64,000 nt of DNA from Agaricus subrufescens (lineage: Eukaryota > Basidiomycota > Agaricomycetes > Agaricales > Agaricaceae), in assembly GCA_029945375.1 (NCBI GenBank), contig CM057060.1, positions 1,550,001 to 1,614,000 of the forward strand, written 5' to 3'. Below are positions 40,742-51,769 of this stretch, piece after piece. Both the position numbers and the translations under genes were made by a program. Under the pieces are notes generated by a model. That model saw only the letters and a list, made by a program, of their open reading frames with translations, was not told where the DNA came from and did no database searches. Position 1 is the first letter of the stretch. Every line of letters starts with the position of its first letter.

Positions 40742-43700
40742 ATGAAGAGTTTCTTCCAGCGCTTTCATGACAGCCAGCCGGCCACATCGAAATCATCTAG
40801 AACCAAAGATGCCGCATTCAAACAACGGATTACTTCTTCTAAGCCAGAGAAACAGCGCTCACAGCCTTCTAATGGCGCTGGTCATCCGACTGAGCACCAG
40901 ACCCCGCACGTCGCTAGCCCTCGCCCATCAAACGACAATACCACTGATTCTCATGGTCATGTTGCAACTAGCTATTCTACTCGATATTCTACTATCCCCG
41001 GCTCTTCAACAACTCGTTACCTACTTCCCAACCCTCCTCGCTCACGCACCTATCCCCTCGGTTCGCCCGCAAACGAACAGAGGGGTTTTACTCAAAACGA
41101 CACAAGTAGGCCACCAACAGGACGTAATGAGCCACATGAACCATCCAGTCATGATGGACACATTGCCTTTCGCGTTAAATCAGAACGACCAAGTCAATCA
41201 CACCCAATGTCTCCCCTACCGCCCACCCAGCACCAGGTCTGGCTTCCTGAAGTTCAGGTAGAGCCGAAAGAAAAGCGAAGGCATAGAGACCGAAGACCTA
41301 TAGTCGAGGATGAGGGTGCTGTATCGCGACCTCAGCAGAAACTTGGCTCCACAGATAGCGAGCATGTTGGAACCCACCGCTATTACGGAAATGAAAGAGG
41401 GACCGAAGTTCCTAACCACCGTCGGTCGGATCAGAAAGAGAAAGAACTTAATTCAAAGGAACATCACCGAGATCAGGTATCGGGCGTGATGAAAGATAGT
41501 CCGCAGTGGGAACAGCAGGCGAAGGACGTAAATCAACTGCGAGACAGGGAGAACCGCAAGAAGGAACGGTTAAAGCTACGTCGGGAGAGAGAGGATGCTG
41601 AGGATAAGGAAAAGACAAGAGCGAGGGAGAAACAGGAGCAAGACAGATTGAGAGTTAAACAGGTCGTCAGTGAAAAGGGGGAAGCAAAGGAGAAGACGAG
41701 AGGAGATGAATGGGATCGGGGCTGGCAAGACGACAGGATGGCTCGGGAGGAGAGACACCAACGCCGGGAATTGCAAAAAGAGAAGGAAGCTAGGGAAAGA
41801 CAGATCCAGTTGGAACAGAAGGAATTGAACGAAAGACGTGATAGAGAGCGGGAAGCCAAGGAAGAACGAGACAGGGAGCGACGTGCGAAGGATGAACGTG
41901 AACAAGAGCGTAGGGAAAAGAGGGCTAGAGAACGTCAGGCTGAACGAGATCGGCTAGCTGCTTACGAGCAAAACGAGAAGCTTGAACGTGAGCGACAAGA
42001 AAGACAGAAGCAAAAGGAACGTGATCAGCAAGAAAAACGGGCTCGCGAACAAGCTGAGCTTGAACGCAGGGAATTAGAATTGTTGCAAAGAGATCGTCTT
42101 GCCCAGAAACAAGCGCAGCTACGCAAGGATCAGGACATACGACAACGCGAATCGAAAGCCAAAGAGATCGACATGATACGCGCGGATCGTGAGCGGCAAG
42201 AAAGGAGGAGGAAAGAACGCCAACTATGGGAACAACAGCGAGAGCGGGAAAGGGAGGAAAGGGAGCGTAGATGGCGTGGCGATCAAGTCGGTCAAGTTTC
42301 TGAGCCTTATCTCAGCGAACCCGCGGTCGACAAAGTCTCAATCCGTTCAAAGAGGAGAGTCAAGGAAGGTATGAGTGACTCTGAGAGGGAGCAAGGGCAT
42401 GTGCATACTTCAGACAAGTTGGCGACTCGATCTTCGGCTCAGGTCAATGAACTTACAGAAACCGAGAATGCTAGATCACTTCCGAATGCAAACTCCCCTC
42501 GTCGTTTGGACAGCGTCAATGAACCCAGCGAACCGCAACCACTTTCCAAACCTGCTCCCCGAGATGACGAGTACGCTTCTAAGGTAAGCTTTACTCTATA
42601 TGCATGCGGGGGTCGTTCAATTGAGTCGAGTTTGACGTCAATAGAAGTTACAAAGTCAATCTCGACCGCCAGGACGAAGCGGTTCTGGTCCGGAAACGTC
42701 TGAGGTTGTCGTCTCACCGAAGCAAGCCATTCAACCATCGGTTTCTTCCTCGAACACCCCCGGTTACAATCCTTTGGGCTTCCCTACTAGTCATAAGGAT
42801 ATTTCACCAATAGAACATCCTGGATCAACCGCGCCAATAAAAACCTCTCCTCATCCTGTTTCCTACAGTGTCGTCCGTGTTCCTGGTCCCGAAATTTCCA
42901 AACAAACTCCCGAAGTGATGGCGCCTCAGGTGGCACGTAAACGTACTGCTTCCAGTTCCCAAGATCGATCTGCGATACAGCTATCTCATACAACACCCAG
43001 CACTCAGACTCAAGTCCCATACCCAGGACCCATTCCACCGCGATCCGCTCCCTACACTACTGTAGCATTTGAAGGTGCACCACAAGAAATCAAAATATTA
43101 CCTCCCGAAACATCAGTTCCTCAGGGTGGCATTTTGCCAGTGCCTCAGAACGCGCCAAATTCTTTTCAAGAAACTGGTTCGGCTGGGCGAGGTGTAACCA
43201 TTGCTCCCCCTGTAGTTACTCCCGCTGCGACACACGTAAATGTTCATAGGAATCGGGAGTCACCTACGCAGGGCGAGGTCATAGCTCTTTCTGTTCAAAC
43301 GAGTCAACCAGGGCCTAGCGTCGACTATGTCACTCCCGTACCGCCTATTCCAAGTCAGCCTCCCACGACGTCGACAGGTTTTCTTGCAATTTCGAATCCT
43401 CATCATCCGTCTAAAGCTTCAGGCTTAAAGGAAGACATAAAAGTTAGTGAAACAGTCAAAATGATCTCCTACATACTGACAGAGCACTGAATTTTCTCCC
43501 GCAGAACAAAGAGAGCCCAGAATATGGAAACCCTCGCCAGAGAGACTCAGTCTCACAGGCAACTTTCCTCCAACCAATACCCCCCGTCCCTATTTCTAAA
43601 CCCATCGTTTCGAAAAGACAATCAAATCCAGTACCAAGCCAATATGAGGTGCCCTTTTTTGTCCTAGCCCAGTTGAAATGAAGCTGATTACGCAGAACAG

Positions 43701-46700
43701 CCTCCCCGAGACGCCGCCCCACCGGGAGATAGATCCAGGAATACACATATGTCCCGCGAATCACCAGGCGCTACCCATAACAAAATGCCAGATGAATCTC
43801 GGTCAAACAGCGCATTTCCGCAACCCCTCACAGTCCTGCCTATCGAAGAATTCCCACCGCAAGTGCCAACTACACCTGTAGACCCTCAGTATTCAGGTGA
43901 AAAGTCGGCTGACCGAAACAGTAAACACCAGCGAACCATCCTGGAACCTGTGCCACCAACAGTAACCCGGTATCAAGAATCTGCTCGCGATAAAGCTCAT
44001 CGTAGTGAAAATGACCTCCTTGCTTCAGTACCACATGACAACCGGAGTGTTGGGCATTCGAGGCATCAGCGTTATGCAAGTGAAAATGATGTCAATCACC
44101 GTGGCGGAAAATCTGCTAAATACCTGTCGGAGGGCTTGAGTGCTCCCCAGTCACAGCAAGAGCCAAAACAGAGAACAAATACATCGTCTATGAACCCCCA
44201 CAGTAAGGAAGGCGATGAAAAGGTAGCCTTTCGTTTGCCGGTGGATGTTCAAGCAATGGGTGGTGGTTCTGTTGACGGGAAATCGCAAAACCTGGTGCAT
44301 GAACCTCAGGTCATGATAGGTCCGACTCCGACGTTTCAGGATCGGCAACAAGGACAACATGTCACCGTGCCTTCTTCTGTTCCATCGGCTGGGTATATGT
44401 CGACTGCAGCTCTGGTAGGAAGTGGCATCGTTAGACCGGGGACGGCTGTCCCTCGATCCAGTGTTACGCAAGCACCCGATGATATTCTGACTCATTTCAG
44501 AGCTGTTGTACCACCAATCGGCTATTCTCAATCTCAGTCCTCGTCTCGCCCACCCATCGATCGCCCAGGTACCGCCATCGGAATCCGTCAATCTGTTTCT
44601 ACTACGTCTCAAGCATTAGCTCGGGGCGTACAGTCCGTCACTTTTAAATCAAGTACTAACAACAAGGCGGACTCGATGCCTTTCCCAGGTCAATTGTTTG
44701 GTACTTTTTCTTGATCCGTTTTATTTACTGTTTTGTCCCAAAAGATAAATTGGTGTCCGCAGTCAAACCCACGATGACTGAGAACACCTCTCAGGAAACG
44801 CCAAATGGATATACAAGATCGCGAACAACCTCAGAAACTGTGCTTGTACCCAATCTTTCCCATCCAAACGAAACACATAATCGGTTAAGAGCTGATGTTC
44901 CCGTGCAGCTTGTTTCCGATCCAGTCAAAGAGGTTTCCTCAAAGCCTGCCTTCCACACCAGCATGACAGAGCTTAGTAATAAGCCCATGGTACCTACGAC
45001 TAAGCCTACGGCGGAAAATGTCCGTCCGGTAACAGTATCCCATCCCGAACGCATGACCCAAGCCTATGATGACAAACCAACGACCCGTCCCAACACGGTC
45101 GGCAGAGTAGGAGGGCATGGGATGACTCAACAACAGTTGGGGTTGCCCCAGTCGTATAATGAGCCTGTGGCTCGACAAGATGATAGTGGCGGCCAACCTG
45201 TGGCAAACCCGGTCCAACCTCGGCAACGTCAAGGGACTTCGCCTCGCCTTCAGTCAGAGGCTAATTTGTTGAAGGCACCCGGTCAAAAAGGGTCCTCAAT
45301 AGAGGACCAACGTTTGGCTACCCATAAATCTGGCCAAACACATTCCACACGTCGGGTGGAACCTATGCGCGAAGATCAATCTTCGCTACTAACACAAGGA
45401 TATCTCACTGAATCAGACGAATTACCGTCGATCCAACAACACCCATTGACAGATGATCGAGGCCGGAGCAAATATTCAGCTGATGGCCATTCCCCAAATG
45501 CACTCCAACGGACCTCCCCAATGGTGGGCGACCCAGCTCCCCCCTTATCTCAATACCCCGGAAATGGCAAGATAGAGGATGGAAGGCCTTCACGGAGTCA
45601 AAGGAATGCTGTACACGTAAAGGATGCGAAGCCGGTAGAGCTACCACCACCACCGAAAGCAGTTGACGTTCCTGGACAGTTGTACCTTCACGATGCTCGT
45701 CGGAACTTGGCTTCCAAACTGGAGCAGCAACAACTCGATGGTTCTCCGAATTCAGCATCCGGTCATTCTCTGGGTAATGTCGAAGGCGACAAACGCATGC
45801 GAATACCTTCAAATCGAGATGAACAATCTCTCAGACAGGTTGGGGCTGATTCGAGCCCATCGATCTCTTCCAAAGCTAGCCAAAGCCCAGATATGCGAAC
45901 CAGAGACCATGCCTATGCACGAGCTTCTCCGAATACTTCTCAGCCCAATCCGAGTCCTCGATCAAGAACTGTGGTTGTAGAGAGTCAACCCTACCATGGG
46001 ACCCAAAATCGGGATGAGATCTCACAACATGCAACAAGGGCTCCCACATCACGACAACCGTTACGAGAAAGACAAGATCATGTACTAGAACCAGACGACA
46101 AGCATTCACGAACTCACCACCAAACCTCAGCCTATGCTACCAATGATACTGGAATGAGGTCTAGCGATACCAACCAAAAAATACATACTGCCTTGGACCG
46201 CATACCCTACCAAGTTCAGGATCCTCGTGCTGGAAAGATTACATCTCAGCGAGATGGTTATCGCGGGGAACCTCGTGACGCCTCTCAACCCATGGCCACA
46301 ACACATAGTCGCAGCCACTCAGATTCCCATATTGCTCTTGATAATGCTTCATCGTATTCGCGCCATGCAAATAACCCACCTCCTACTCTTCCTCAGAATC
46401 AATCTTATTTACCCCCACCATTAGACCACGTTCGCCCTCCTGTACCTATAGTCGAACCATTCATACGAACACCTGACCCATCGACATATTCCCATTCGCA
46501 TCAGCAGGATCAGTCTCGTGTGCCACGAGAGGAAGCCATAGCTCCCCAGCAAACTGTACAACCCCCTGCGATGAAAACGACACCACCGAGAAGAGAACCC
46601 GTCCAGCCATTGCCCCAGGAAACCCACTACCAGAATTCATCTTCCGGTCCACAGCCCCCTACTCCTCAAACGTATGATATTTGGCTACCTTCTACATCCT

Positions 46701-47276
46701 CTCGCGAAAATCGAACGTCGCAACGGTCTACTGTAACACGAACATCTCACAAGGACCCGGGGAGAGAGCGTGAGCGTGCGAGGCGGTCAACTACGACGCC
46801 GAGAGCTCACCAACCGTCTGCGTCGGAGTCACATCCGTCTGTGATGGATCCCCGATTTGCTAGAGCTTATCATTATATCAGGACGAGGAAGGTTCAAACT
46901 ATGTCTCTTGTGTCCGTTGAGGCTCAAGACGGAGCAGCCGTATGTGGTTTTTTTTTCTAAGTGAGCCAGCAGTTGAGAGCTTAACATCCTTCAGTCTACT
47001 ATAATAGGATCTCCTACGACGTCAATTTTGAGTCAAATTCCCATCAACATACCACCTGAACAAGATCCAATACTGGCTGCCCGTGAGTGGACTGAGGCAG
47101 GTGCAATTGTACCCGGGCAAAGGGTTCGTAAGCCTGGCCTTGTCTGGGCAGACCCTGAAGACCCTCCTCTCAACTTTCAGCAAGTGCACCGGCCCCGTTC
47201 TTCAATTCGCAGGCGAACTCGCTCATCCGGGTCACGCTCGCGAGAGGCCAGTGATTCTGATCAGCCTCCTGCTTGA
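40742..47276 (+). CDS. Very large intrinsically disordered protein with a long charged helix
   Basis: I do not recognise a family. Six exons (about 40742-42583, 42645-43443, 43504-43648, 43697-44688, 44752-46938, 47009-47276) give roughly 2,050 residues. Residues 1-240 are Ser/Pro/His-rich. Residues about 250-520 are almost entirely Glu, Arg, Lys and Gln with few hydrophobics (for example RDREREAKEERDRERRAKDE), the pattern of a single stable alpha-helix or long coiled coil. The remaining 1,500 residues are low-complexity, rich in Ser, Pro, Gln, Thr and His. A short ordered-looking C-terminus contains DPRFARAYHYIRTRKVQTM and ILAAREWTEAGAIVPGQRVR, then an Arg/Ser tail. A WLPE-like motif occurs twice, near residues 160 and 1970. 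No signal peptide or membrane segment. A scaffold role, perhaps cytoskeletal or septal, is guesswork. Confidence 0.75.
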
Positions 47277-47595
47277 ATATGTATTCAACGTATCTTTAAT
47301 GACGTATCGATTTGGGTTTATGAGATTGAAATATTTGAATAAACTAGAGTATATACACTAGCAGCTCCATAAATAATGTAAGGGTATATCCGAAAGTACT
47401 ACTAATAGATCTGAAATTGTACATTATGCTGTTTAGAAGGAGGGAAAAAAACAAAGGCATGGCGATGGCGTTACATACGTGCATAGTAACACCAACGTGA
47501 CTGTGACAAGGCGTGCAGGACTAATGAGCGAGTTCCTGATAAGCGCGTCATTGCCATCCAACATTTCACGCTGAGCTGCCAGGACCCTACGAGTC
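47277..47595. other. 319 bp intergenic region between same-strand genes
   Basis: This holds the 3' end of the disordered-protein gene and the promoter of PRI2. The first 120 bp are strongly AT-rich. No gene or notable motif is visible. Confidence 0.55.
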
Positions 47596-49416
47596 ATGTA
47601 TAGGAGCAGTAAACGACCATTTGCTTCTGATACGAAAGATGCCGCACCCTTCGTTGAAAACAATGGCCTCAACGGATATCCTAATCCCCTCAATTTGTGA
47701 GCACTAAAGTCAGGAGGTTGCACCCGAAACTGATGAACACACGCACAGTTATGACTATCCTCCACTCTTTGATGTTACAGTGGACGAATTTGAGACTACT
47801 GCGATAGACAGGCTTCGTGTCTTGGCAGAAATTGAGTCTTCGCTTGCGCGGAACAGGACCTGGGAAGAGTTGAGTAAAATTACGGCGGAACAGTGCATGA
47901 AATACGTGCCATTGCACATGAATACGTTCGCCGACGCCGCAGAGGAACGAAGAAAGGACCATTTGGGTCATTACGTCTTAAGACTCGCGTTCTGTCGCTC
48001 GTAAGCACTTGTGGTGCATTCGCAGCGCTGGAATATTGGCTTGACTCGTGTGGCAGGGACGATCTTCGACGGAGGTTTATCAAAGCAGAATTGGTATTAT
48101 TCCGTGTACGCTACGAGACAACGGACACCGAACTTCGTCAGGAGTTCCTGAATAGTCGAAATTTCAACTGGGTTGCGGTGAGTTACACTCCCATTGATGC
48201 AGGCTATGCGAACTGAATATAGGAGCAAGGTTTCGCAAGAAGAGAAGACTATGTACCAGCAGGAACTGCAATCTATGTATCAAGGTTCAAAGTCAGAAAA
48301 TCGGGCAGACGCTTTTAAAAAGGAAAAGTTTTTCAAAGTGAGGGCCTCCCGCACCATTTCATGTTTTTGTTGTTCTTAGTTTCTTTATAGGTGCGGTGGA
48401 CTAGAGTTCCTGATCTTGTGGAAGCACGCAAGGTTTTTCTCAAAGGCGGATGGGCTTACGTTCCAGGACGTGAGCAGTCAAGTATCATCTTCAAAGAATT
48501 TGAAGTTCAGCTAGAAAAGGCTTTGGAGGTACTCTATGCATGTCACTGTGCAGAAACATTACAAACTGACATATTGTAGACGACATCACGTTTGATACCC
48601 CGTCTGGATGAAGACAGTCGCCTGATGCCTGTGCTTGACAACCTGTCGCAAGGATTCGTCGCCGGAATTGCTTCTGAGTGGATGAATGCCACAGGACCGA
48701 GCAGCTCAAGTGAAATTAAGGCAGAAATGGTGGATCGGCTAGCAAAGGAAAGCTATCCTATGTGCATGCGCGGTTTGCACGAAAATTTGAGGCGAGATCA
48801 CCATCTCAAGCATTTCGGTCGCCTACAGTACGGACTCTTCTTAAAGGTAAGCACCTGCCTATCGCAACACTAAAATAGATGGACCCTTATGACATTTAGG
48901 TCCTTGGCCTTTCAATAGAAGAAGCTACCGCATTTTGGCGCAAATCGTTTGATAGGATGACCGATGACGTTTTCAACAAAGAGTACAAGTATAATATCCG
49001 GCACTCTTATGGTCTGGAAGGCAAACGAGCCAACTATCCTGCTAAGAAGTAGGTACCCGCAGTCGCTTTCTTCATAGGCTGATGAACACGCTTCTAGCTG
49101 CCTGCAGATATTGACATCGAGCCCGTCGGACGTTGGATGTCCGTATCGGCATTTTTCGCCCGAGAACTTGCAGACGGCATTATTGTCAATGTATTCCCAG
49201 CAAGGCCTGAGGTCATCAGACCTTCCCGAAATACTGAGTACGGTGAAAGCTGGGCACTACCATGTGGCGTGCACCCGAGTTTTTGAGATCACACACTCAA
49301 ATTGCGGAGTGACGAAAGGAGAGGGAATTGGCGGGGGGGAGAGTGTGACGCACCCGAACCAGTATGCAGCGAGGAGCATGGACCTGAGAAAAGGCAAGAA
49401 GGAGGAGATGCTGTGA
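47596..49416 (+). CDS. PRI2: DNA primase large subunit (Pri2/PRIM2)
   Basis: Pri2 partners the catalytic primase subunit and DNA polymerase alpha to make RNA primers. The start MYRSSKRPFASDTKDAAPF at 47596 leads, after a 50 bp intron, to the family stretch YPNPLNFYDYPPLFDVTVDE. The iron-sulphur domain is intact, with four cysteines in the expected order: NCLQILTSSPSDVGCPYRHF (two of them), YHVACTRVFEITH and SNCGVTK, followed by THPNQYAARS. The middle segment EYKYNIRHSYGLEGKRANYP is the primer-template binding motif. Introns are near 47698-47748, 48002-48057, 48178-48198, 48337-48391, 48527-48580, 48846-48899 and 49050-49098. Stop at 49414-49416, only 92 bp before the CHO1 start. Confidence 0.93.
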
Positions 49417-49508
49417 ATGTTGTAGATACAGATAGATGCGTTGCACGTGATAAAAACTGAATGTGGATTCGGCCCTTGGCTCCTTCTGTCCCATTCCATC
49501 CTGCTACC

Positions 49509-50305
49509 ATGTCGTGTGACTCAGCGCTCAAGCAGTACCAGGACACCAATGGTCATTTCTCCCTTGTCAGGTATGTTTGCTCCGTCACGGGCCCGCATTT
49601 GCTGGTGTTCGTCATGATCCAACATTGTCCTTCATCCCATGTAGAAACTTTCGACTCGCTGACCTCGTCACCATCATGAATGGTGTTTGCGGTTCCTTAT
49701 CCATATTCTCATCGGCCCGCTACCTCCTCACCAACGACATTGACGACCTCTGGACTGCTCTCTCATTTCCTCTCGCAGGTCTCATGTTTGACTTTTTTGA
49801 TGGCAAAGTTGCCCGCTGGAGAAAATCGAGTAGTATGCTTGGGCAAGAACTCGACAGTCTGGCCGATCTTGTACGTATCGTTTTCTCACACGGTCTTTAC
49901 CCGACTAAGCCTCGTTAGATATCGTTCGGAGTGGCTCCGGCCCTCCTTGCTTTTGTTGTCGGTCTCAGAACATACCTTGACACGATAGCTCTGACGGGAT
50001 TCATTTGCTGTGGCCTCGCTCGCTTGGCACGGTTCAACGCAACAGTCGCTCTTGTGCCCAAAGACGGGACGGGAAAAACGAAGTATTTTGAGGGCTTGCC
50101 TATTCCATCATCTCTTTTCCTTGTTGGTATTTTGTCGTACTGGACCAGGCAGGGGTGGATCGAGGGAAAGCAGGGAATCCCACTGGGAACCGTGACCCTC
50201 TGGGGTGGAGACAGTGGAAGGGGCGAAATGCACTGGGTCAGTGTAATTTTTGGATTATGGGCGACTGCGATGGTTAGCAAGACTTTGCGTGTACCTAAGC
50301 TCTGA
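49509..50305 (+). CDS. CHO1: CDP-diacylglycerol-serine O-phosphatidyltransferase (phosphatidylserine synthase)
   Basis: Makes phosphatidylserine from CDP-diacylglycerol and serine in the ER. The start MSCDSALKQYQDTNGHFSLV is followed by an intron at 49571-49644, restoring NFRLADLVTIMNGVCGSLSI. The CDP-alcohol phosphotransferase signature is complete: DG, AR, G, D and D in FDGKVARWRKSSSMLGQELD and the following SLAD. A second intron is at about 49871-49918. Later segments SFGVAPALLAFVVG, GFICCGLARLARFNAT and KYFEGLPIPSSLFLVG are characteristic of the serine branch. Several membrane helices are visible. About 220 residues, normal for fungi with short N-termini. The gene lies between PRI2 (92 bp upstream) and NSE1 (53 bp downstream) on the same strand. 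Confidence 0.94.
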
Positions 50306-50358
50306 TATCACTTCGCTTACCTAATATACGCTCTCCATTTCTTTCCACTGACTACTCC

Positions 50359-51666
50359 ATGATCTCTCCTCGAGATGTTCAAAAGCTCTTCCTTCAGTCT
50401 ATGCTCTCTAGGGGCGCAGTGCCCGAGCAACTGGCTCGAGAAATCTGGAAGAAATGCATCAAATCAGTCAATGGTCAGAATTACCTCCTGTGGTGTTCCC
50501 CCTCTCACACCTACTTTAGCTCTTGGGAATCACGACATCCCACTCTCTCAGTCCGATGATGCATGGAGACAGTTCGTTAGTTCTATAAACGCGTCTCTCG
50601 ACAAGCTGGAGCTTGCTTTTCGTCCGATACGCGACCAAAAGACGGGTCACAATATCTACTCTATCGTACGCGTCCTAAATTACCCCTATCTAGTTGAAAA
50701 AAAAAATCATATTCCACTCTTCTTCAGGTCAATCTGAAGGGCGATGCAGTTGCGCAAATGGCAACGGAATATACCCCAACGGAAATCGCGTACTTTAAAG
50801 CTATTGTGTATCCTTTTCCCGAAATGTGCCCAACGCTCTTTCTGATCTGTATGATTAGGTTGAGCAAATAATCCTTGCGCCTCGGTACAAATACTCGGTA
50901 TCTTCTCTCGTCGCTTTGAGAGAAGTGAGTATGATCAAGCCTAAAAGCAACATTAGCAAAACCCAAGCTGAGGTCGTGTTGGCGACCTTTGTCGCCCGCG
51001 GCTGGCTAGTTAAGAGCAAGTCAGTATATGCGTGACATTTCTCAAAAAAACAGATATTCACGAGGACATTAGGGATGGAAGATATTCACTTTCAAGTCGC
51101 TCGTTAATGGAGCTCGCACCCTACCTCCAGTCCAACTATCCTGAACAAGTTATCAAATGTTCCCTTTGCGAAGAGGTGCATGCATTTCCTTTGTATAATT
51201 TACCAACAGTCTATTCACGTATTCTACATAGATACTCACGACCGGCATAGCCTGTTCCTACGAGGGCTGTAAATGCAGAGTCCATCCTTACTGCTTTAAA
51301 CGCTACAGTGAGGCCCGCACTGGTGGTATTCTTACCTGCAAAATTTGTGAAAACGAATGGCCAAGGGAATTTAATAGTGATGAATTTATACCCATAGGTG
51401 AAAGGGCAATCAGGAAGGGTGAACATGAACAACGGGTTCGTACGGGTGTAGCAAGCGATGGGGAAGACGAAGATGGAGAATATCAAGACGAGGATGTGAA
51501 TATGGATTCTCAAACTCAAACTCAGAATCAGACTCAGACTCAGACTCAGACTCAAACGCAAGGCCGGAAGTCCAGCAAAGCCACACGAAAGAAAACCGTA
51601 GTCGTCGAGGAGGAAGAGGAAGCCCCTGCTTCTAGCAGTCGACCCCGTCGAAGTACGAGGCATTGA
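50359..51666 (+). CDS. NSE1: SMC5/6 complex subunit Nse1 (RING-like ubiquitin ligase)
   Basis: Nse1 works with Nse3 and Nse4 in the SMC5/6 complex in DNA repair. The start MISPRDVQKLFLQSMLSRGA opens a winged-helix region continuing, after splicing, with YKYSVSSLVALREVSMI and AEVVLATFVARGWLVKSKRG. The variant RING is clear: CSLCEEVLTTGIAC, a CKCRVHPYCFKRY segment, and TCKICENEW. The RING exons are joined across an intron at about 51176-51229. A disordered acidic C-terminus follows, with an uninterrupted Thr-Gln repeat (DNA 51508-51560) and a basic end SSRPRRSTRH. It starts 53 bp after the CHO1 stop and its stop lies about 103 bp from the convergent AAA ATPase stop. Confidence 0.92.
51508..51560 (+). 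repeat. Hexanucleotide repeat encoding a Gln-Thr tract in Nse1
   Basis: The unit is close to ACTCAG, repeated about eight to nine times with small variants (ACTCAA, AATCAG). It encodes alternating Gln and Thr in the disordered tail of Nse1. A hexamer keeps the frame when it expands or shrinks, so length may vary between strains. Confidence 0.85.
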
Positions 51667-51769
51667 GCGAGTCACTTCATGTACGATACAACAATATTTT
51701 AAATTCGCATTAGCGTAATAATGATTATACTTCTGATATGAGGCAAATGATTATCAATGATCACCTAAA

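Noticed and set aside
41533..41905. Ser/Leu/Phe-rich minus-strand frames opposite the charged helix
   Set aside because: Antisense of Glu/Arg codon runs always gives Ser/Leu/Phe-rich open frames; no independent gene features.
47596..51666. A bacterial-style operon or transferred gene block
   Set aside because: All three genes are typical intron-rich fungal genes of unrelated pathways; only the spacing is unusual.
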